Of a stretch of 64,000 bases of DNA, positions 57,324 through 64,000 are shown one piece after another. Source of the stretch: Erodium maritimum (taxonomy: Eukaryota > Streptophyta > Magnoliopsida > Geraniales > Geraniaceae); NCBI GenBank assembly GCA_963921825.1, contig OY997588.1:122632715-122696714 (forward strand), written 5' to 3'. A program made the position numbers and the translations under genes. The stretch's first letter is position 1, and every line of letters begins with the position of its first letter. The notes under the pieces are model-generated. The model saw nothing but the letters and a program-made list of their open reading frames with translations. It did no database searches and was not told the DNA's origin.

Positions 57324-57560
57324 CTAAAAAACAAAATCGATATATTGTGCAACCTCCTTGCTGAGAGCATACATCTTTGCATTATTTTTTGTTCTACCGA
57401 TCATAAATTTGAAAAACAACCAGTGGTATCTTGAAAGATGGAAACTGATAGAAATCATATTTTTGCATATCTTTTCTCCTACCATCATAAATCTGAAGGC
57501 CAAACCAGTGGCTTCTTCAAAGCTGGAAACTGATGGAAACCAATATTTCATAAAACTTCA
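57324..57560 (-). pseudogene. Beta-1,3-galactosyltransferase exon fragment with internal duplication
   Basis: The minus strand reads WFPSVSSFEEATGLAFRFM and, after an insert, IGRTKNNAKMYALSKEVAQY. This matches the segment before the DxD region of plant probable beta-1,3-galactosyltransferases (GT31, Golgi glycan synthesis). The insert (SISFHLSRYHWLFFKFM) is a diverged second copy of the SSFEEATGLAFRFM segment, about 85 bp. Catalytic parts are absent, so it is a fragment. Confidence 0.6.
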
Positions 57561-57686
57561 ACAAACAACGACTACGCTTCAATTATCAAGTTAGTATTCT
57601 TCTGCAAATAAAATCATATATTATGATATTTTTATCCCATGAAGTTTGGAATTCATACCAGTGGAAACAACATAAGTAGTATAAAC

Positions 57687-57804
57687 CTGGAGATCTTGCT
57701 CAGCTTTCAAGACCTTGTTCTCTGAATCAACTTCAGGATCAACCAATATTTCACAAGACTGGAAACTCCTTACTTGACAGTTCAGCACCAAGCCTCTTCA
57801 TAGC
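57687..57804 (-). pseudogene. Unidentified exon-like fragment
   Basis: It is bordered by TTTCAG and CAG|GTTTAT on the minus strand. It reads AMKRLGAELSSKEF in one frame and QSCEILVDPEVDSENKVLKA in the next, as if one exon had a frameshift at about 57762. I do not recognise the protein. Confidence 0.35.
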
Positions 57805-58080
57805 CTGAAATCCCAAAAGAAAAGACAGATAAAATCAGTGTAGTTCAAATTAGAAATCAATCTAACAAAATATAGTGATTTGGAGTACATTGTAGTATAT
57901 AGTGATTTAGAGTACATTGTAGTTTTGTGACACTAAAAAATAACATATTGATCTAGATTAGAATGTAGTTTGTGACTCTAAGCAATAGTTATAAAGAAAC
58001 TCGTTTTGGAGGGTTTTTTTCATTTGGGAAAAGGTGGTTGAGTGGGAGAGAAAGAAACAGAGGCAAAGGAAAAAAGGTTA
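57805..58080. other. Noncoding spacer
   Basis: A 25-bp imperfect repeat ('tatagtgattt(g/a)gagtacattgtag') near 57870 and 57898. Nothing else seen. Confidence 0.35.
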
Positions 58081-58089
58081 AAACCTAAT

Positions 58090-58767
58090 GGGATAACTTC
58101 AAAAAGGCCGCATAAAACTATACATGTTTATCACCTACATACCCACTTCTGTTTTTATTTCATACGACCCCCCAAACTATCCATATTTTATCACCATTTG
58201 ATTTTCTGTCAGTTTTTTCAGAAATGACAAAAATACCCCTACCCTTATAAACCCTAATATCAACCATGACTTTCACATAATTACGAAAATGCCATTACAC
58301 ATAAAATAAGAAAAATAAGAAATCAAAATTAGTTTTTATTTATTTTCTGAAAATAATAAAAAATAATTATTTTTTATTTATTTTCAAAAATAAGAAAAAA
58401 TAATTATTATTTTTTTATTTTCAAAAAATAAGGAAATAAGAAAAAATAATTATTTTTTTATTTACTTTTAGCAGATAAGAAAAAAATAATTATTTTTCTT
58501 ATTTTCTGAAAATAAATAAAAATTAATTTTTATTTTTCTTATTTTATGTGTAATGGCATTTTCGTAATTATGTGAATGTCATGGTTGATATTGGGGTTAT
58601 AAGGGTAGGGGTATTTTCGTTATTTCTAAAAAACTAACAGAAAAACTGACAGAAAATCAAACAGTGATAAAATATTGATAGTTTGGGGGGTCGTATGAAA
58701 TAAAAATAGAAGTGGGTATGTAGGAGATAAACGCGTATAGTTTTATACGGATTTTTGAAGTTATCCC
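58090..58767. mobile_element. Fold-back MITE with about 230-bp inverted arms
   Basis: The left arm from GGGATAACTTCAAAAA and the inverted right arm from 58767 are near-identical for some 230 bp, including 'acataattacgaaaatgcca'. The centre is A/T-rich with repeated 'aataattattttt'. The flanks AAACCTAAT (58081-58089) and AAACTTAAC (58768-58776) match at 7 of 9 bases, fitting a MULE-type 9-bp duplication. Confidence 0.75.
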
Positions 58768-58790
58768 AAACTTAACAAGCAAACATAATA

Positions 58791-58872
58791 TTGATGTTTG
58801 AAATTATAATAAGTAGAGTACATAATACTAACATTGATGTTTGGAATGATAGTAAGTAGAGTAGATAATTTT
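58791..58872. repeat. Two 41-bp tandem units
   Basis: 'attgatgtttg(a/g)aat(t/g)ata' plus 'agtagagta' twice. Confidence 0.6.
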
Positions 58873-58995
58873 TCAGGGGTGCCTATTTTCATTCCTACAA
58901 ATAAAGAGAATGCAATTCCTACTCCCAAGTGGTTAGGATGACTTCGAACCAGGGTTCTAAATATCCCGAGATCGACGTGGTCAGCTCGCCGAGTC

Positions 58996-59004
58996 AACAC
59001 TCTG
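58996..59004. repeat. Target site duplication of the truncated LINE, left copy
   Basis: AACACTCTG, identical to 60424-60432. Confidence 0.7.
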
Positions 59005-60423
59005 GGCTCCAATTCTCCCTCCTAAGGTTGCAGCATTTGTATGGCTAGCATGTATGCAAGCTATCCCAACTAAATGTTTCTTACTGGCTAGGGGAATTAT
59101 AACACAAACATATGGTGCCCCTTCTGTCAAGATGATCCTGAGGAGATTGATCACCTACTTTTGGGGTGTTTTATGTCTTGGAATATCTGGTCTCTATGCT
59201 TGGATTGGTGGGGTATAAGCATAGCCTGTAATGAGAATATCAAAGATTGGTTTGTGGCTTGGAATGAATTGGGAGTATCCTTCAACAGCTCTCATTGGAA
59301 CCTGATTTCATCTATAACACTATGGAAGATCTGGCTTTGTAGAAACAACTATATATTCAGAAACACCTCTGTTCACCCACAAGAAGTCTTACAACAGATA
59401 CAAAACATGTCCTATCAGTTACTTTGGGCCAAATTTAAGAAGAATCAATCCTTCTCTTTTTTGTCCTGGATAACTAGTCCTCAGAGCTGTGGTTTCAAAT
59501 TATCAAACAGGTTGCTGACATGATCTCTTTCTTCTGGGTTTTTTTAAGGGTGGTTTGGTGGGGTGATTCTTGGGGAGTGTTGTGAGCTATTGGTGAGGTC
59601 TGTTATTTTCATGATGGGATACATGGTTGGATTTGTTTTAAGGGAGAGGGGGCTTCAGTTCTTTGCTTGATTATTACTTTGGAGTGCGGGTAGAATCTGA
59701 TCTTCTTAGGTTGAGGGCTTTTGATTTTTCTATTGGAATACTACTGTTTTTGTTTTGCAATGTCAACAGGTTTTACTGGTTTGGGGAGAATTTTCCTATA
59801 AAGAACTGGTTGAAGTCTTCTGAGTTTGGCTTCCTTACAATAGGATGGAAGGTTTTCTTGGGTTATAAAGTGTACTTTGCAGCTGGAAATGTGCTTGGGC
59901 TGGGAGTAATACTGTGCTATCACAAAATACAACAGCTGAGTGATCCAAGAAGGACTACAGACTGTGCAGCTACTACTCAAGGGTTAGAGCTACAAAATTC
60001 TGGTCCTCTTGGCTTCTGAAGTCTCTACTGAATGTGTTGTTACTGGTTCTGTTAGCATGGTATCGTGCTGTTATGCTTCTCAATACTGGTTTGGGTCAAA
60101 TTAGTCTAATAGGTTGATTGTTTTACTGAGATGGTTTGGGAGATACCTAAATGTTGGGGGCTAATCAAGGGTCCTGCTAGTATTTTGGGTTGGTTCGGGT
60201 AGGTACTTGCCTTGCAAGTCAAGTTTCGTTTCCATTGTAAGGGGAATTTGTATTTTTGAACTTGTTTTGGTGTCTTGCCTTGCACGACAAGTTATTAGTT
60301 GTGTCTATTTATAGGCACTGTTTGGTTGTAATTTCTTGAGGGTATATCCCTTGGCTTAGTCTTTCACTTCGAAAGCTAGCTTTTATAAAAACAAAAATTG
60401 CTGATCAAAAAAAGAAAAGAAAA
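59005..60423 (+). mobile_element. 5'-truncated L1-type LINE
   Basis: Only the end of ORF2 and the 3' region remain. The 3' end is AAAATTGCTGATC plus an A-rich tail (60407-60424). A 9-bp duplication flanks it. This is the ordinary product of incomplete reverse transcription, unlike the three retroposons without ORF2 elsewhere in the window. Confidence 0.8.
59015..59521 (+). pseudogene. LINE ORF2 C-terminus: zinc-binding region of reverse transcriptase
   Basis: KVAAFVWLACMQAIPT and then, after a frameshift, WCPFCQDDPEEIDHLLLGC and SWNIWSLCLDWW form the zf-RVT block found after the RT domain of plant LINEs (CxxC...HxxxxC). LWKIWLCRNNYIFRNTSVHP and a stop follow at 59521. No RT or endonuclease remains. 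Confidence 0.8.
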
Positions 60424-60457
60424 AACACTCTGAAAATGAGATAAAACATAACTTTTT

Positions 60458-60930
60458 GGTTAAATATCGAAACTTACTCTTAAGTATTGGTCACGAACAC
60501 TACACTACCTAACGTTTCAAAATGACAAATGCACTACCTTAGGTATTGGTCACGCGATTCTATTGGTAAAAATGGACGGAATATTCCATTCCCTTAGTCA
60601 TATGACCTCATTAGTTATTTAATGGATGGTAAAATGACGATTTTGCCCTTACTTATTTGACCTTTATACATTTGATAAGGAACATTACCATTGTACCCTC
60701 GTTATTGTTCTTTATAAAATATATAAAGGTCAAATAAGTAAGGGCAAGATCGTCATTTCACAATCCATTAAATCTCACATGACCTCATCTGTTTAACACA
60801 ATAGAATATTCCGTCCATTTTTACTAACAGAATCGTGTGACCAATACAAGGTAGTGCATCTGTCATTTTGAAACGTTAGGTCGTGTAGTGTTCGTGACCA
60901 ATACTTAAGAGTAAGTTTCGATATTTAACC
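60458..60930. mobile_element. Fold-back MITE related to the long-TIR element at 41.9 kb
   Basis: Arms of about 190 bp starting GGTTAAATATCGAAACTTAC are almost perfect inverted copies. The inner part shares 'cccttacttatttgacc', 'acatttgataagg' and 'cggaatattcc' with 42040-42140, so the two are one family. Target duplication not resolved. Confidence 0.75.
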
Positions 60931-61253
60931 CGAATTTTAACCTTTTTCTTATTTACGCGATTAACCCACTTAAGCCAACCATTTCTCTCTCTCAGATTTG
61001 TTCTCTCGAGTTCTGATCTTCTAGGGTTTGAAGGTGACCTCTTTTGTAAGATGAATAGCAAATATGAACTTCTTTTGTCACTTGTTATTAACCTATGTAT
61101 TATATATATTAAATACAAAAATGCAATTTGCCGATGTCTTCTCATTAAATTGAAATAACCTTAAAAGGATACCTTGCCGATATTTCACCTTGACATTATT
61201 TAGAACCTTGGATAATACAAACACGGACAGAAGATAAAAGCCACGGTAAAAAC
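60931..61253. other. Noncoding spacer
   Basis: A CT/AG-rich stretch near 60975-61050 and AT-rich sequence. No feature seen. Confidence 0.35.
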
Positions 61254-61497
61254 CTGATTAATGCCAGATGGGTTGGAGTATTGAGCTATGGTGTCCAGAA
61301 TATCCTGGAGCTGATCAAATTTAGAAAGATCGCGAGGGAGAGACTTGACCAACTGACTATGAGTAGCATCTCCTACAACTAACCTATGAATCAACTCTCT
61401 TTTCACACTTTCAGCTCTACTGAGCCCACAAAATCGCCTTTCTTTGATTTTCTGAATAAGAAGAGTGAGCATCTCTTGTACCAAAACTGGTTCATAC
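61254..61497 (-). pseudogene. PRT6: Single PRT6 exon (N-end rule E3 ubiquitin ligase)
   Basis: PRT6 recognises basic N-terminal residues and controls degradation of group VII ERF factors in oxygen sensing. The minus-strand exon starts after TTTCAG and reads VLVQEMLTLLIQ, ERRFCGLSRAES and GDATHSQLVKSLPRDLSKFD to NPSGINQ|GT, a close match to the conserved middle region of plant PRT6. Reading frame and both splice sites are intact. The next exon of the family (starting GMYSLR) is not found downstream before 57 kb, and no upstream exon is seen up to the gypsy LTR at 61803. It is an orphan exon, either a captured fragment or the remains of a disrupted gene. Confidence 0.8.
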
Positions 61498-61802
61498 CTG
61501 AAATTAAAAAAAATGTTTATTAAGAACCCCTAAATACCATCAATTACAATAATTGTAGAATAGACTCACATGTTAAATCATGCTCTATGTTCAACGCAAT
61601 AACTAAGCATCTAAATCATTCTGCAGATTTTTTAATATTGTAAGCAGGGGTCTAAATATCCCGAGATCTTGCCGCGATCGCGACAAGATCAAGGAGAAAT
61701 GGGACCAGCGAGATCGATATCTGAAAACACGGTCAACACACCGAATCATCTCTGTCAACACATGAGATAAAACAGAACTTGTTTAACATTTTACTTATTT
61801 GC
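61498..61802. other. Spacer with a dispersed repeat scrap
   Basis: 'ctaaatatcccgagatc' at about 61652 also occurs at about 58951 next to the truncated LINE, and both are followed by GTCAACAC. This is probably one old dispersed repeat. Confidence 0.4.
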
Positions 61803-62073
61803 TGTTAGGAACTCAACTCTGTTTATTGAAGAATTGGCAATTACAGCCTAGAACTATAGCTCTCAAGCTCTCTCTCTACAGACTCAATGCAATGAACAAG
61901 ATGAGGTCTACGTGGTCGACGACCCTACTTATACCCTGGCCACATGACGTCTATCAGTAACAACCTAGCCACGTGGCGTAACAGAAACTATACCGGCCTG
62001 AGTGGCCGTAACAACCCCTGCCACGTCGTCCTTCTAGAAGCGCTGACCATTGACTGGAGAAGCGATCTCGACA
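61803..62073 (-). repeat. Short LTR of a gypsy chromovirus
   Basis: 271 bp. Read on the minus strand it runs TGTCGAGATCGC...GAGTTCCTAACA, with a GGGTATAAGTAGGG promoter and an AATAAACAG signal. The purine tract lies directly upstream (62074-62085). It is unlike the 2-3 kb LTRs of the other gypsy copies. Confidence 0.75.
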
Positions 62074-63556
62074 ATTCCCCCCTCCTCAGCACCGACTTGT
62101 CCTCAAGCCTTGACATCGAAGCTCCGTCCCTTAAAGCGCACCTTGAGGGTCGCGATATCTTCCCACGTGGCGTCCTCCGACATCGATTCCGACCACTGGA
62201 TCATCTTTTGGACCACCGCCACGTTGTTCCTCTTTATCGAGCATTGTTGGAGCACCTTTACTGGTTCCACCTTGAGTTACCCGCCTCGGTCGTCTCTGGC
62301 AAGGTCGTCGATGCCACTTTCCCGTCTCTGATCCTTTTCTTCAGCAATGATACGTGGAAGGTAGGGTGGATACGGGAGGACTCCGGCAACTGCAGCGTAT
62401 AGGCGACCTTTCCGACGCGTGCCAAAATCTGTAATGGGCCGAAATACCTCGATGCGAGCTTGAGGTTACGGCGGAGGGCGATTGTGCTTTAACGGTATGG
62501 TTGCAGACGCAGGAAGACCCAGTCCCCGACGAAAAACTCACGCTCCGATCTGTGTTTGTCTGCCTGTGCCTTGGCTCTGTCTCGGGCTAACACCAAATTG
62601 TCGCGGATGAGGTTCCATATCGCCTCTCTGTTTCATGCAAAGGACTCGACCACGCCTAATATGGTTGTGAAGATTGAGGTGGCCGGTGACAGCGTTGGGT
62701 GGCCGTACAGAACCTCGAAGGGCGTCGATTAAAGTGTGGTGTGGTACGCTGTGTTGTACCAATACTCAGCCAGTGAGAGCCATCGCGCCCAGTGCCTAGG
62801 TAGGTGATGGGAGTTCAGGCGAAGGAATCCCTTGAGGCACTGGTGCACTCTTTCTATTTGGTCGTCGGTTTGTGGGTGGTAGGCCGACGAGATGTGTAGA
62901 TGCGATCCGAGAAGTCGAAACAGCTCGCGCCAGAATTGGTTGACGAAGACACGGTCCCGATCAGAGACCGTCGTTATGGGCGCTCTGTGTAGTTTGTAGA
63001 TGCTATCGAGGAAGGCCTGAGCTACTGTCGACGCCGTGAATGGGTGGCGAAGGCCCACAAAGTGCCCGTATTTAGAGAACCTGTCGACGATGACCAGATG
63101 GTGTCCACTCCCTCCGATTGTAGAAGTCCCTCTATGAAATCCAGGGAGACATCGAGCCAGGGTCGCGTGGGTATGGGCAATGGTTGCAGCAACCCAGGCT
63201 ACGCCACCGTCTCGGCCTTGCACCGCTGACATGTATCACAGGCCGCTACGAACTGTTTGATCTCCTACGCCATGTGTGGCCACCAGAAATGAGTTTGCAC
63301 CCTCTTGGTTGTGGCTCGGACTCCTGAGTGTCCCCCCAACGTCGACACGTGCAAGATCCGTTTGCGAGCCCCATTGGATGATCCAGTATACATCATTCCC
63401 TGAGCCACCACATACCCTGTTTCAGCTCCACCTCTGGAAGTGCTAGAGGGCTCACTACAAGTTGCTGAATCAAGCCTTCTGCCTCTGTGTCCCCCTCGTA
63501 GCTAGCCACCACCTCGCTTATCCACGTCGGCACCACCACTGATGTCGCCCGGAGTT
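62074..63556 (-). pseudogene. Gypsy chromovirus pol end: integrase and chromodomain, broken
   Basis: Minus strand, in order: the integrase zinc-binding block (TLGGHSGVRATTKRVQTHFW, then CDTCQRC) with a TAG in it. Next the core 62729-63232 with [23 protein letters not shown] and AYHPQTDDQIERVH, so all three acidic catalytic residues are kept. Then a degenerate linker. Last a chromodomain tail (IQWSESMSEDATWEDI) at about 62125-62215 and the purine tract at 62074-62085. The chromodomain marks a chromovirus. Protease and RT are missing because another LTR begins at 63557. Stops make it inactive. Confidence 0.8.
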
Positions 63557-64000
63557 TGTCACGCCCCAAATCCGGTTTTGACCGGACTCGAGACGTGAAC
63601 TTAAATAAAAGATAATTAAAGCAATTTAATAATAAAAGGGGTTTCAGATAGCAGTTTTAAATCTCCAAATAATGACACGAGTCAACAGCTCGGTAAAAAG
63701 TACGAAGTAAAAAAAGTATGAAAAGGTAAACAGTACGTCGCTAAACAATCTAGCCTAGGACCCTCGTAAGCTCCCAAGCAGCGAGCATCCAGCTAGTATA
63801 AGTCCCGCTCAAGACCTTAAACACAACAAGGTAAGGGGTGAGCTTTCGCCAAGTAGGAACAATAGTTAAGGCTATGAACATCAGTTCAATACCACGAGTA
63901 ACCGTCCAATTAGGGCATACGAGCAAAGCATAGCTAACCACCAACCACAAGCAACCCAAGGCAACGCCTGACCTTCACTCGGGTACAACCCGTAAATCAA
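63557..64000 (-). repeat. Gypsy LTR leaving the window
   Basis: It starts TGTCACGCCCCAAATCC, as the solo LTR at 17750, and matches the terminal part of the gypsy LTRs at 29.4-29.8 kb in reverse ('accgtccaattagggcat'). The other end lies outside the window, so solo or full-length cannot be decided. Confidence 0.85.

Noticed and set aside
58915..58960. SINE with a tRNA-like B box (GGTTCGAAGTC on the minus strand)
   Set aside because: No A box at the right distance, no A-tail and no target duplication were found.

Overview
The window is nuclear DNA of a flowering plant, most likely a eudicot. It holds plant-type Ty1/copia and Ty3/gypsy elements primed by initiator tRNA-Met, PIF/Harbinger DNA transposons with plant-style Myb/SANT and DDE proteins, plant L1-type LINE pieces (DUF4283/CCHC ORF1, zf-RVT), several MITEs, and fragments of plant genes (ARP2, PRT6, a beta-1,3-galactosyltransferase). 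It is overwhelmingly transposon nested in transposon. Only one ordinary host gene looks intact: a DUF6598-like gene on the minus strand at 52.6-53.5 kb. There is one 200-N assembly gap at 39896-40095.

Layout. 101-17641 is a composite PIF/Harbinger element bounded by GAGCAT... inverted ends and TAA target duplications. Its Myb/SANT gene is split by a very young but coding-dead copia element (612-9065). Then follow a gypsy solo LTR (10289-12655), exons of an actin-related protein 2 (ARP2) pseudogene split by a reverse-oriented ORF1-only LINE (12814-15640), a CACTA right end (to 16847) and the C-terminal stub of the Harbinger transposase. 17750-20657 is a gypsy solo LTR. 21611-35166 is a second ORF1-only LINE (13-bp target duplication), itself hit by a solo LTR (22416-25738) and by a non-autonomous gypsy element (26589-34513) that carries the 5' half of an initiator tRNA-Met inside it. 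35212-36046 is a hAT-like element with an 8-bp target duplication. 36.2-36.6 kb looks like an orphan stress-type promoter and 5' UTR, cut off downstream by another gypsy LTR that runs into the gap.

40.8-41.1 kb is a GRF zinc-finger pseudogene. 41887-43666 is a long-TIR element. 44.6-46.6 kb is full of GTTTCATTT motifs. 46689-48042 is a third retroposon without a reverse transcriptase. 48081-48640 is a pair of inverted MITEs around a TA microsatellite. 49.0-49.95 kb is a decayed tandem-repeat coding region. 53536-55630 is a second Harbinger element with an intact 465-aa DDE transposase, inserted in the 5' UTR of the DUF6598-like gene. 56.0-61.5 kb holds MITEs, small gene fragments and a 5'-truncated LINE. 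61803-63556 is the 3' half of a gypsy chromovirus, cut by a further gypsy LTR that leaves the window at 63557.

How it works together. There is no operon-like logic here; the biology is mobile-element biology. Harbinger transposition needs a transposase plus a Myb/SANT partner. In this window the partner-encoding copy has lost its transposase and the transposase-encoding copy has no partner gene. Many retroelements are non-autonomous (dead copia with near-identical LTRs, gypsy element without gag-pol, ORF1-only LINEs), which points to mobilisation in trans by relatives outside the window.
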